A DNA stretch of 64,000 nucleotides from Halomonas sp. TD01. Its GTDB lineage: Bacteria > Pseudomonadota > Gammaproteobacteria > Pseudomonadales > Halomonadaceae. The stretch spans positions 2,976,001 through 3,040,000 of the forward strand of contig NZ_OV350343.1 of NCBI RefSeq assembly GCF_923868895.1, given 5' to 3'. Made by a program: the position numbers and the translations under genes. How positions within the stretch are numbered: position 1 is the first letter of the stretch; each line of letters starts with the position of its first letter. Positions 42,424 through 50,473 of this stretch are shown piece by piece. The notes under the pieces are model-generated. The model was given only the letters and a program-made list of their open reading frames with translations, was not told where the DNA came from and did not search any database.

Positions 42424-43467
42424 ATGCGTAGGTATTACAGAGGGGGCGTTGCCATCGTGATTGGTGCGATGGTAATGGCCAATGCAGCATGGGCGTGTTC
42501 TAGGTACTTATGGAATGACAACGAGCAGGGCATTTATGTTGCCCGCACAATGGACTGGCCCGAATCGACAGATCCGGTTATTACTGTCTTCCCCCGTGGC
42601 ATGGAGCGAAATGGGGGCATGCTGGGCGCGGAAGTCGTCGTGGAGGAGAACGCAGCAACATGGACGTCGAAGTACGCCAGCATGGTCACCACGGTTTATG
42701 GCATCGGCGCTGCCGATGGATTCAACGAAAAGGGGCTGGCGTTCCACATGCTCTATCTCACGGCCACCGACTTTGGCCCGCGTGACCCTGGCAAACCAGG
42801 AATGCAGGCAGGTTTGTGGGGGCAATATGTGATCGACAACGCAGCCACTGTCGAAGAAGCACTCGACATACTCGAAGATGTACAAATTGTCATGGCGGAG
42901 GCGCGGGGTAGTAAGGCAACCGTACATTTGGCAATTGAAGATGCTACTGGGGATTCAGCGATCATTGAATATATCGATGGTGAATCCATGATTCACCACG
43001 GTAGAGAATTTAGAATCATGACCAATGATCCGCCTTACGATCAGCAATTGGCACTGCTGGAAGAATTAGACTTTTCAAACCCAAGCAGCGATACACCGCT
43101 GCCAGGGAACGTCAAGCCGACCGACCGTTTCCAGCGAATCGCCTACTATTCGTCGATGCTGCCGGAGCCACAGAACGAGCGCGAAGCTGTGGCAAGCGCA
43201 CTTGCGATTGCCCGAAATGTATCGGTTCCGTTTGGCGCGCCGTATAAAGGTTTCGGTATTTATAACACCGAGTACCGCACCGTTATGAACCTCTCAGCGC
43301 TTAGGTACTACTTCGAGCTAACGACCAGCCCCAACGTAATATGGGCTGATCTCTCTGAGCTAGACCTAGACGAAGGTTCGCCGGTGCAAGTGCTCGATCC
43401 GAATAATATCGAACTTTCTGGCGACGTCAGCAGCGACTTCACAGTCGCCGAAAGATCTCCGTATTAA
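42424..43467 (+). CDS. Exported linear amide C-N hydrolase (choloylglycine hydrolase family)
   Basis: An N-terminal-nucleophile amidase of 347 residues. The signal peptide (RRYYRGGVAIVIGAMVMANA, then AWA) is followed directly by CSRYLW, so signal-peptidase cleavage after AWA would expose the catalytic Cys25 as the new N-terminus. Other family marks are ARTMDWPEST (about 40-49), GIGAADGFNEKGLAFHMLYL (about 96-115) and a conserved C-terminal core (about 265-310; YNTEYRTVMNLSALRYYFEL). Such enzymes cleave bile-salt amides, penicillin V or acyl-homoserine lactones; in an aquatic halophile the last is plausible but unproven. AAAGGAG lies close ahead of the ATG. A strong terminator follows. Confidence 0.87.
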   Translation: MRRYYRGGVAIVIGAMVMANAAWACSRYLWNDNEQGIYVARTMDWPESTDPVITVFPRGMERNGGMLGAEVVVEENAATWTSKYASMVTTVYGIGAADGFNEKGLAFHMLYLTATDFGPRDPGKPGMQAGLWGQYVIDNAATVEEALDILEDVQIVMAEARGSKATVHLAIEDATGDSAIIEYIDGESMIHHGREFRIMTNDPPYDQQLALLEELDFSNPSSDTPLPGNVKPTDRFQRIAYYSSMLPEPQNEREAVASALAIARNVSVPFGAPYKGFGIYNTEYRTVMNLSALRYYFELTTSPNVIWADLSELDLDEGSPVQVLDPNNIELSGDVSSDFTVAERSPY

Positions 43468-43482
43468 ACAAGCCCGTAACGT

Positions 43483-43531
43483 GCCGATGCAGTTGACCGA
43501 GTTAGTTTGGTCCACTGCATCGGCTTTTTTT
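43483..43531 (+). terminator. Rho-independent terminator after the amidase gene
   Basis: A 16-bp stem with a single mismatch (GCCGATGCAGTTGACC / GGTCCACTGCATCGGC), 10-base loop, then seven T residues. Confidence 0.95.
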
Positions 43532-43874
43532 ATATAAGTGATAGCAGCAGTGCAAGTGTGTTATCAGCCAATAGACTCTAGGCGTGGCAGAAAACCGTAA
43601 TGCGCGGCTAATGACTAATGACGAGGCTGCGGTTTATCTGCTAGCGTTAGGGCTAAGAAAATTTTGAGTGAAAGGCTGGGTCACGCCTCAAGGGGAGGGC
43701 GGCTTGTGTGAAGTGGTATATGCAATATCGGCTTTCGACCCAAAGCGGCCCTTTCAGAGAAAGCGGCATGCTGACTCAGCCGTGTTATGCAGCCGGCACG
43801 ATAATCTATGTCATGCTGCCTATTTATACTTAATTAATTTAAATTTCAATGGGATAGCTCGTGAATGAGGGGAT
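43532..43874. other. Gene-free stretch left of the cassette region
   Basis: No credible gene in these 343 bases; a 66-residue open frame at 43668-43868 has no ribosome binding site and no recognisable protein. A TGTTATGC near 43781 resembles the end of a degenerate attC site but has no matching partner. Confidence 0.5.
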
Positions 43875-43918
43875 GTATAACCTGAATGGACGCGCCGCAG
43901 GGTTCATTCAGGTTATGT
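43875..43918. repeat. attC-like palindrome 0 (left edge of cassette I)
   Basis: GTATAAC (43875-43881) and GTTATGT (43912-43918) bracket inverted arms CTGAATG / CATTCAG. The two outer cores are the same heptamers as in the site at 45778-45830. At 44 bp it is shorter than most attC sites and its arms pair without bulges, so it is the weakest of the four. Confidence 0.5.
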
Positions 43919-43960
43919 AGAGGGGAGTATCATCACTGTTATACCTATAAGGATTGAACC

Positions 43961-44620
43961 GTGAAATTACCAGTTACATGTGCACAATGCATGCAAGCGG
44001 ACATCGCAAACGCGATGATCATCGCAACGGTTGAATTCAAGGATGATGGTCGATATGAGATTATGTGTCCAAAGGGCCATTCTTCCATTACCCTATTGCA
44101 ACAACAAAAGTTTGAAATACTTTTTGATATTGGCGCTTACGCAATCGTAGATGGCTATTATCGAGAGGCAGTTTCGTCGTTTACTTCTGCATTAGAAAGA
44201 TTCTACGAATTCTTTATAAAAGTTGTATGTATATCAAAAAATATTGATTTTTCTAATACGCAAGAAGCATGGAAAGAGATCTCGAATCAATCTGAAAGGC
44301 AGCTAGGAGCTTTCATTTTTCTTCATCTTCAGGAAACTGGAAGTAAGCCAACTTTGCTCAGCAATAATAAAATAAAATTTCGTAATGAAGTTATCCATAA
44401 GGGCAAAATACCAAGTAAAGAACAGGCTGTTGAATATGGTCAGGCCGTTCTCGATGCGGTTCGCCCACTTCTTAAAAAGCTCAAAGAAGAGTATGGAGAT
44501 GCGGTCGGAACGGCTACATTCCAGCATCTAAGCAATACCAGAAGTCCATCTGATAATAGTATGGCTGTTTCAACGATGTGCATTTCAACAATTTTAAGTC
44601 TCCTTGGCCGCAGAAACTGA
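43961..44620 (+). CDS. Zinc-ribbon plus HEPN-type protein, cassette I, 3' end cut by IS30
   Basis: A 219-residue protein of no named family. The N-terminus has CAQC (residue 8) and CPKGH (about 38), which could hold a zinc ion. The middle is helical (AYAIVDGYYREAVSSFTSAL, about 67-86), and FRNEVIHKG (about 140) contains the R-x4-H motif of HEPN ribonucleases and toxins. Its stop codon (TGA, 44618-44620) lies inside the left inverted repeat of the IS30 element, so the natural C-terminus is probably missing; reading across the excised element could add about seven residues. The gene is AT-rich. Its start is 48 bases after an attC-like site, as expected for an integron cassette. The role is unknown; a toxin or defence RNase is inferred. 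Confidence 0.75.
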   Translation: MKLPVTCAQCMQADIANAMIIATVEFKDDGRYEIMCPKGHSSITLLQQQKFEILFDIGAYAIVDGYYREAVSSFTSALERFYEFFIKVVCISKNIDFSNTQEAWKEISNQSERQLGAFIFLHLQETGSKPTLLSNNKIKFRNEVIHKGKIPSKEQAVEYGQAVLDAVRPLLKKLKEEYGDAVGTATFQHLSNTRSPSDNSMAVSTMCISTILSLLGRRN

Positions 44621-45688
44621 GTGCAACACCTGAGCATTTCGCTAAGGTGTTGTCCCATGTCTTACCTCGAACTCAGTATTGAAGAACGTGCCAGCATCCA
44701 AGTGGGTCAAGCCCAAGGGATGAGCCTTCGGCATATTGCCCAGCTCCTGGGGCGAGCTCCTTCAACCATCTCTCGTGAAATACGCCGTAACCAAATGGCC
44801 CAGAACGGTTACTGCGCCCGGTACGCCCAACGTCAGCGAGAAAAGCGTCGAGAGGTCTGTCGTCCTGCGCGTAAGCTTTTGCCAGGCACCGAGCGGTTTG
44901 ATCTCATCGTGCATATGTTGCGGCGACGCTTGTCTCCCGAACAAATTAGCGGCAAGCTCAAGACGATGAAACTACCTGATTTGCGCGATGCCTACGTCTG
45001 CCGAGAGACCATCTACACGGCCATTTATGCCTTGCCTGTTGGCCACCTTCGCAAGGAACTGATTCACTGCTTGCGACAAGGTAAAACCACACGCAAGCCT
45101 CGCCGTGGCGAAGTGGATCGACGTGGCCAGATCCCTGACATGGTCAGCATTCACTTACGTCCGCCCGAGGTCAGTAAGCGTGAAATGCCCGGCCACTGGG
45201 AAGGCGATCTGATCAAAGGTAAGAATAACGCGTCCGCGGTAGGCACCTTGGTAGAGCTTAGTAGTGGCTATCTGATCCTCGCAAAAATGGACGACGCCAC
45301 CGCCACCTCCGCCGTAGCAGGCTTTAGTGCTGCTCTGAATCGAATGCCGACCACCGCTCGAAAAAGCATGACCTATGATCAGGGGCGTGAAATGGCACAA
45401 CATGCAAAAATCACTCAAGAAACCGGCGTTGCGATTTACTTTTGCGATCCCCATAGCCCCTGGCAACGTGGGGCCAATGAGAATATCAATGGCCTTATCC
45501 GTCAATATTTACCGAAAGGAACGGACCTTTCAGTACATAGCCAGGAAGAGCTGGACGCCATTGCCTTTGAGCTGAATATGCGACCTCGAAAACGCTTTGG
45601 ATTTAAATGTCCGATAGAAGTGATGAGCGAGCTGATGGCCAAGTACCATGAAAGCCCATCAACCATCCAATGAGTGTGTTGCACTCAG
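44617..45688 (+). mobile_element. IS30-family insertion sequence
   Basis: About 1,072 bp bounded by perfect 13-bp inverted repeats CTGAGTGCAACAC (44617-44629) and GTGTTGCACTCAG (45676-45688), with one transposase gene. No flanking target duplication is seen (left flank ends AGAAA, right begins AGTCT). It lies inside cassette I, between the HEPN-type gene and its attC site. Confidence 0.9.
44657..45673 (+). CDS. IS30-family transposase
   Basis: A DDE transposase of 338 residues from the ATG at 44657 (MSYLELSIEERASIQ); an in-frame GTG at 44621 lies within the terminal repeat. It has an N-terminal helix-turn-helix (MSLRHIAQLLGRAPSTISRE, about 21-40), then the catalytic core with GHWEGDLIKG (first D), MTYDQGREM (second D, about 238) and SPWQRGANENINGLIRQYLP (the E, about 275), as expected for IS30. 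It is full length and probably functional. Confidence 0.94.
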   Translation: MSYLELSIEERASIQVGQAQGMSLRHIAQLLGRAPSTISREIRRNQMAQNGYCARYAQRQREKRREVCRPARKLLPGTERFDLIVHMLRRRLSPEQISGKLKTMKLPDLRDAYVCRETIYTAIYALPVGHLRKELIHCLRQGKTTRKPRRGEVDRRGQIPDMVSIHLRPPEVSKREMPGHWEGDLIKGKNNASAVGTLVELSSGYLILAKMDDATATSAVAGFSAALNRMPTTARKSMTYDQGREMAQHAKITQETGVAIYFCDPHSPWQRGANENINGLIRQYLPKGTDLSVHSQEELDAIAFELNMRPRKRFGFKCPIEVMSELMAKYHESPSTIQ

Positions 45689-45777
45689 AGTCTGCATCCG
45701 CCCTCTCTAATGGTGAGCCAGCCCATGATGAGAGAAGCTTGAAAGATGCAATCTCACAGCTACGGCGTTGGTAAAAG

Positions 45778-45830
45778 GTATAACAAGGCGCTATTGCCGG
45801 ACAAACTTGCCGCAAAGCGCGGCGTTATGT
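45778..45830. repeat. attC-like recombination site 1 (end of cassette I)
   Basis: Outer cores GTATAAC (45778-45784) and GTTATGT (45824-45830). The inner arms GCGCTATTGCCGG and CCGCAAAGCGC pair into a stem with two unpaired bases (A and C) on one strand only, the asymmetry expected of a folded attC. The length, 53 bp, is typical. The next gene starts 18 bases further on. Confidence 0.75.
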
Positions 45831-45847
45831 GATTAGCGGAGAAATCA

Positions 45848-46579
45848 ATGAGTGATAGTTTATTCTTTAGAGAAAAATGCCCGAAATGCAGAGCAAAAAA
45901 TGTTAGATTTGAGGTGATGTCGGAAAGCATAAGTGATGACTCTATCTATGCTGAGGCTTATGTATATGACGACTGGAGGGAGTATGATTACTTTCTTTTT
46001 TCACTCTCATCAAAATGCAACGAATGCAATCGAATTGTATCGGCAGATGTTGCAGTAATACACAACTTCGAAAAAAACTCAAAATGTGAATCACTAAAAG
46101 AGTTTTCTAGCATCGATGGTGAGTTAATAAGCAATGAAAAATTGCTTATTCATTTCAATTACCCTCCAGTTATACCAATGCAGCCAATAAGTAGTCCAAC
46201 GATCGTTGATATACTTCATTTATTCGAACAGATGGTACAATGCTACAATATTAAGTCATGGGATGCTGTAGGTATGTTATGCCGAAAAATTATTGACATA
46301 GAATCACAAAAAATGTGGCATAAAAAGTTTCCAGGTATTCGTTGTCCAAATCTCTACAATAGGGTCGAGAAATTGCTAGTTCCTGATAAAGATGTTGAAA
46401 AAAGCGATGGCTGTCTAAACATAGATAATAAAAACCATAAAATTTTAAATCGAATTGAGCAAATAAGACTGCTAGGTAATGAAGCAGCACATAGTGAGTT
46501 GCTTTTCGATGAGACAGACGCAGAAACGGGGTATATTTTCACAATGTTTTTTATGGACGAAATTATTGGTTGGGAGTGA
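45848..46579 (+). CDS. Zinc-ribbon plus DUF4145 (HEPN-superfamily) protein, cassette II
   Basis: A 243-residue protein. The N-terminal third has CPKC (about 10) and CNEC (about 58), which can form a zinc ribbon. The C-terminal half matches DUF4145, a HEPN-superfamily domain: WDAVGMLCRKIIDIESQKM (about 139-157) and the conserved RLLGNEAAHSEL (about 209-220). DUF4145 proteins occur alone or fused to restriction and toxin modules; the function here is inferred as defence-related. The ATG is 18 bases after attC site 1, with GCGGAGAAATCA ahead, and the stop is followed within 6 bases by attC site 2, the standard layout of a single-gene integron cassette. The gene is AT-rich. Confidence 0.83.
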   Translation: MSDSLFFREKCPKCRAKNVRFEVMSESISDDSIYAEAYVYDDWREYDYFLFSLSSKCNECNRIVSADVAVIHNFEKNSKCESLKEFSSIDGELISNEKLLIHFNYPPVIPMQPISSPTIVDILHLFEQMVQCYNIKSWDAVGMLCRKIIDIESQKMWHKKFPGIRCPNLYNRVEKLLVPDKDVEKSDGCLNIDNKNHKILNRIEQIRLLGNEAAHSELLFDETDAETGYIFTMFFMDEIIGWE

Positions 46580-46584
46580 AAATC

Positions 46585-46709
46585 ACATAACAAACTATTC
46601 AAAAGGTATTCGCAACGAGTGGCATTTTTACTATGCATTGGTTTAAGTGATTACGGTGGTATGCTGCAGCTTCGATATAGCGTTTCTCACCTCTTAACAG
46701 GGCTTTATG
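46585..46709. repeat. attC-like site 2, long VCR-type (end of cassette II)
   Basis: It starts ACATAACAAAC and ends GGCTTTATG, with internal motifs such as AACGAGTGGCATTTTT and GGTGGT at positions recalling the ~125-bp VCR sites of the Vibrio cholerae superintegron (comparison from memory). The right core is TTTATGC where GTTATGC is expected, a single change at the cleavage-site G, so the site may be inactive. Confidence 0.65.
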
Positions 46710-46731
46710 CATCAGCAAGGAGTTGATATCC

Positions 46732-48366
46732 GTGGGAGATAAAAAACCATACTTACATTTTAACGCATTTTTGGCCAAAGATGAGCATGCTTCTCTGCAA
46801 ACTGCGGACTACCTAAAAGTTCCATCTCAAGTTAATGCTCATGAGCTTGATAGTAAACATGACCTTGAAGGAAAATTGTTCTTAAAAATTAATAAAGAGA
46901 AAAAACCCAAATGGAGTGGTTTTGCGGAGAATGTTACAGGCGTTTCATTAGATGAACTCTCTAATCGTTCCAGTTCAGCAGTTCTTATTATCAAAACAGC
47001 CACAGCTACAATGGCTTTTACCTTTGGCTATGGTCGATTCCTGATAGATACGAAATATTTTGTGCATGATTTTGGAATTAAAACTGCGCTTAATACACTT
47101 AACCATGACAGTTTGCGGAGCGTTGACCTTTTCACGCTAGAAGATCAGGCAGTCCAGAAAAAGTCGCAAGCTTCTAGAGAGTCCTCTGTCGGTGTGTTTG
47201 GTATTGATATCTCGAGAGATGTTCTTAGAGCTGTCACTGGGTCACCTAAAGATGGTGTGAGCTTGAAAAACATTTCTGGCGGGGATGCTGTTTATTCATT
47301 TGGCGTAGAAATGGATGTGGATGAAATATCCCAATTGGTTGATTTGCTCTTTGCTTACTATGCAAATGATTCATACAAAAGAAACTTTTCCTGGGTCGAT
47401 AATATTAGGAAGGTCAAAGCAAAGTCCGAAATTGATCGTTTGGATTCTAAGTTGATCGATAAAATAAAAACAAAGAGCACCAAAATAACCATAACTATTC
47501 CTGAGATTGTTCAATGGGATAGCATCTATGGGTTCAGCTACACTCGAACTAAAAACTCTATAAAACCAACCATCGAGCCTAAGGAATACATTGATAACAT
47601 AGATTTCGCTAAGGTGTCGATTGACTCAATCAAGCGAGACAGGCTATTTGTTTACGACGTTAATGAAAATGAGTCCGAGCATCAAATATATAAGTGCATC
47701 TATTTTGAACATAAAGAAATAGATAAAACTTACATACTATTCGCAGGGTTATGGTACGAAATCGACAATAGCTTTATGGCTAGAGTTGACGCTACGTTGG
47801 GGAGGATAAATGTATCATCTCTTGCTTTTCCAAAAGTTTATATTTGGGATGAAATAGAAGACGGAAAGACAAAATCAAAGATTGAATCAGAAGGTGATTA
47901 CAATAAACGAGCTTCGACAAACTATAGCTATCATCTGCTCGATAAGGAGTTGATAAAAAGCAATAGAACCACTACGTCTATAGAGCTATGTGACTTGATG
48001 ACAGATAACAAGCAGTTTGTTCATGTTAAACATAGAAAAGGCGGATCAGCTGGTTTAAGTCACCTTTTTGCACAAGGTAGTGTCTCTGCTGAGATTTTGC
48101 TTGGTGACAGAGAATTTAGGAAAAAAACGAGAACTGTTTTAAGACGAGTAAGTAGTGGTTTACAGGATAGTGTTCCACTTGATAAATTTAAAAGCGATGG
48201 CGTTGAAATTGTTTTTTTGATCTTAGGTGAGGATTCAGCAAGCTTAAAGAGCAATTTACCGTTTTTTAGTAAAGTTAACCTATCAAAGGCATTCGAAAAC
48301 TTATCGCAAAGAGGTTTTGAAGTAAGTGTTGCTGGTGTAGGAACAGAGTCCAAACCTAATGCATAA
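46732..48366 (+). CDS. DUF6119 / TIGR04141-type sporadically distributed protein, cassette III
   Basis: A 544-residue protein. The GTG at 46732 is chosen because AAGGAG lies 9 bases ahead; a TTG at 46723 is too close. Recognisable family features are TMAFTFGYGRFLI (about 92-104), KKSQASRESSVGVFGIDISR (about 142-161), ELCDLMTDNKQFVHVKHRKG and AGLSHLFAQGSVSAEIL in the last third. This family is known for its patchy distribution in bacterial islands, and its activity is not established. The gene is strongly AT-rich. It follows attC site 2 by 22 bases, and a HEPN-like gene follows it before the next attC, so the cassette seems to hold two genes. Confidence 0.8.
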   Translation: MGDKKPYLHFNAFLAKDEHASLQTADYLKVPSQVNAHELDSKHDLEGKLFLKINKEKKPKWSGFAENVTGVSLDELSNRSSSAVLIIKTATATMAFTFGYGRFLIDTKYFVHDFGIKTALNTLNHDSLRSVDLFTLEDQAVQKKSQASRESSVGVFGIDISRDVLRAVTGSPKDGVSLKNISGGDAVYSFGVEMDVDEISQLVDLLFAYYANDSYKRNFSWVDNIRKVKAKSEIDRLDSKLIDKIKTKSTKITITIPEIVQWDSIYGFSYTRTKNSIKPTIEPKEYIDNIDFAKVSIDSIKRDRLFVYDVNENESEHQIYKCIYFEHKEIDKTYILFAGLWYEIDNSFMARVDATLGRINVSSLAFPKVYIWDEIEDGKTKSKIESEGDYNKRASTNYSYHLLDKELIKSNRTTTSIELCDLMTDNKQFVHVKHRKGGSAGLSHLFAQGSVSAEILLGDREFRKKTRTVLRRVSSGLQDSVPLDKFKSDGVEIVFLILGEDSASLKSNLPFFSKVNLSKAFENLSQRGFEVSVAGVGTESKPNA

Positions 48367-48459
48367 AGAGGCGCTGAACTTGGATAAATTATTCGCTTTG
48401 TTCCTAATTTACCGGTGAGCGCAGCTTTAGCTTCACTTCACAGGAGAACGGAAAGCTCC

Positions 48460-49098
48460 ATGAATGACATTCAGAAATACTTAACACCAAACAGAGAGGA
48501 TTTTGATAAAGATCCTTTTGGTTACAGTGCATTGGCTCGACATAAATGGGGGATGGCTAGCACCATCGCAGGCTTTCCAATCGATATTACAAAACCAGCA
48601 ACAGATGAAGAGCTCAAAAACCCTATACTCTGGATGTCGCAGGCTCATGCGCTTTCAGAAGCTGCAGCGGCTGTCCTAAGTAAAGATCAAAAATTCGAAG
48701 TTATGCCTCCACCAGTGCGTAGCGCATGTGACAGTCAGTACTGCGCAGTTGGGCTAATGCTTGTCGGTTACAGCTTAGAGATATGTCTGAAGTCTATGAT
48801 AATTATTAGAGAAGGAGTTGATGGTTATCGAAAAATTGAGAAGAAAACAAAACATCATCGGTTACACGATTTAGCAAACTTTATACCTGATCTAAGTAAA
48901 AAAGAAATCGCAATACTTAGGGGGCTAACTCATTTTGTTTATTGGGCAGGTAGATATCCAGATCCAGGATCCGGAAAAGAAGGTGAAGCAGAAGAAATTT
49001 TCAATATATCAGAAAAATATAAAGTTTCAGCCCATGACCTGTTTAAATTAACAACAAAGGTTATGGGTCATGCGCAGACTGTGGCGGCAGAGTTATGA
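48460..49098 (+). CDS. HEPN-like helical protein, cassette III
   Basis: A 212-residue protein from the ATG at 48460 (MNDIQKYLTPNREDF); an in-frame upstream start at 48415 lacks a binding site. The central part looks like a HEPN-type four-helix bundle: MLVGYSLEICLKSMIIIREG (about 99-118), then HHRLHDLANFIP (about 131) and LRGLTHFVYWAGRYPDP (about 153-169). The catalytic R-x4-6-H motif is not obvious, so it may be a non-catalytic partner. It lies 93 bases after the DUF6119 gene and 11 bases before attC site 3. A pair with its neighbour is plausible; function unknown. Confidence 0.68.
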   Translation: MNDIQKYLTPNREDFDKDPFGYSALARHKWGMASTIAGFPIDITKPATDEELKNPILWMSQAHALSEAAAAVLSKDQKFEVMPPPVRSACDSQYCAVGLMLVGYSLEICLKSMIIIREGVDGYRKIEKKTKHHRLHDLANFIPDLSKKEIAILRGLTHFVYWAGRYPDPGSGKEGEAEEIFNISEKYKVSAHDLFKLTTKVMGHAQTVAAEL

Positions 49099-49108
49099 TA
49101 AAAGTCAA

Positions 49109-49165
49109 AGCTAACAAGAAAAAGCAGCCGGACTGCTCCGCCGCGCGCTGTTTTCGGCGTTAAAC
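49109..49165. repeat. attC-like recombination site 3 (right edge of cassette III)
   Basis: A 57-bp palindrome from AGCTAAC (49109-49115) to GTTAAAC (49159-49165); the right core matches GTTRRRY exactly. Inner arms AAAA-AG-CAGC and GCTGTTTT pair with two extra bases on one side. It starts 11 bases after the stop of the last cassette gene. From 49166 to the end of the AraC gene at 49374 nothing else is recognised. Confidence 0.72.
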
Positions 49166-49373
49166 CGCTACATCAGTGTCGCCTAAAAGACCGCTTCTGG
49201 CCGTATAACGACGGTTTGTCCTAGACCGTTGTTTGACTGCATCACACTTCTTTGAATAGGCCATAGGATAGCTCCAAAAACGCGACGAGACTCGGAGGTA
49301 GCTCCAATCAGTCCACCCAAAAATCTATGAACGCGGTTCAGGGTAGAGCGGGGCAATGCTGGCCCGACAAAAC

Positions 49374-50327
49374 TCAGGCGTTGCCGCCGAAGGTCTTACG
49401 CCAGTCGCGTGGGCTGACTTGATGATGCTGCCTAAAGTGTTGACGGAAAGATGTCGCTGTATGAAAGCCAACTCGTTCCGCAATCGCTTCCACCGACAAG
49501 GAAGTAGTTTCCAGTAGCTCACGCCCACGCCGTAACCGCTCGTTGACAAGCCACTCCACCACCGTCATTCCGGTCGCTTTTTGAAAGTGGCGCGTGAAGG
49601 TGCGTCTGCTCATGGAGGTTCGAGCGGCTAGCTCATCGATGCGATGCGAACCGACTAGGTTTTCTCTCAAATAGTCCAATAAGCGATTGATATGGGCGTC
49701 TTGAGTGGAGATGGCAACGGGTTGCTCAATGAATTGCGCCTGCCCACCTTCGCGGTGCGGGGGAACCACCATAATACGGGCAATCTTGTTGGCAATCTTC
49801 GCGCCGTAATATTTGCGCACCAAGAACAAGCAGCAATCCAGGCCTGCCGCCGTGCCTGCGGACGTCACTAGACGATCCTCCTCTACATAAAGCGCATTGG
49901 TGTCCAGCTTGACCTTTGGGAAGCGGCCACTAAAGTCCTGCTCGGCGACCCAGTGAGTTGACGCCCGCCTGCCGTCGAGCAGTCCAGCGTACGCCAGTGC
50001 ATAAGTGCCGTAACAAAGCCCCACCACATGAGCGCCCCGTTCATGGCAGCGGACGAGCGCCTCGGCCAGCTCAGGCGGTGGTGGTTCATCTAGGTCATGC
50101 CAGCCAGGTACCACGGCTATATCCACGTTATCCAAGAGCGTTAAGCCGCCATTGGGCCTTATTGTCATCACCTCCTCACTCTCTAGCGAATCTTCCCAAG
50201 GTGCGACGATGGTCAGATCGAAGAGTGGGTGATCGGGGAGAGCCATGCCGAACACCGTATAGGGCACCGAGAAATGAAAAGGAGTGATACGGGGATGGAG
50301 AATTAAACCTACACGGGGTAAGGACAT
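49374..50327 (-). CDS. GlxA-type AraC-family transcriptional regulator
   Basis: A 317-residue protein: an N-terminal DJ-1/PfpI-like domain (about 1-180, with GAHVVGLCYGTYALAYAGLL carrying a cysteine at the nucleophile-elbow position) and a C-terminal AraC DNA-binding domain with two helix-turn-helices (RIDELAARTSMSRRTFTRHF, about 222-241, and VEAIAERVGFHTATSFRQHF, about 272-291). This architecture is that of GlxA/FtrA regulators, often controlling catabolism of quaternary amines or stress genes. AGGAG lies 6 bases ahead of the ATG. The target cannot be read from sequence; it is divergent from the metallo-hydrolase gene at 50474. Confidence 0.92.
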   Translation of the reverse strand: MSLPRVGLILHPRITPFHFSVPYTVFGMALPDHPLFDLTIVAPWEDSLESEEVMTIRPNGGLTLLDNVDIAVVPGWHDLDEPPPPELAEALVRCHERGAHVVGLCYGTYALAYAGLLDGRRASTHWVAEQDFSGRFPKVKLDTNALYVEEDRLVTSAGTAAGLDCCLFLVRKYYGAKIANKIARIMVVPPHREGGQAQFIEQPVAISTQDAHINRLLDYLRENLVGSHRIDELAARTSMSRRTFTRHFQKATGMTVVEWLVNERLRRGRELLETTSLSVEAIAERVGFHTATSFRQHFRQHHQVSPRDWRKTFGGNA

Positions 50328-50473
50328 GGCTAACTCCTATGGTGTTCTCAACTTAACCGTACCATGATGGCCCAAAACTTTCGAACACTGGCTTTCAGGC
50401 CAATTTTTTTGTCGGTCGTTTCTCTCTACACTGCCTTCCATCAACCCAACAGCGTATTGAAGGAAGTCGTTAG

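Noticed and set aside
43668..43868. 66-codon frame left of the cassette cluster
   Set aside because: No ribosome binding site, no recognisable domain, composition like intergenic DNA.
46723..46731. TTG at 46723 as the start of the DUF6119-type gene
   Set aside because: It lies one base beyond the A/G-rich ribosome binding site AAGGAG; the GTG at 46732 has proper spacing.
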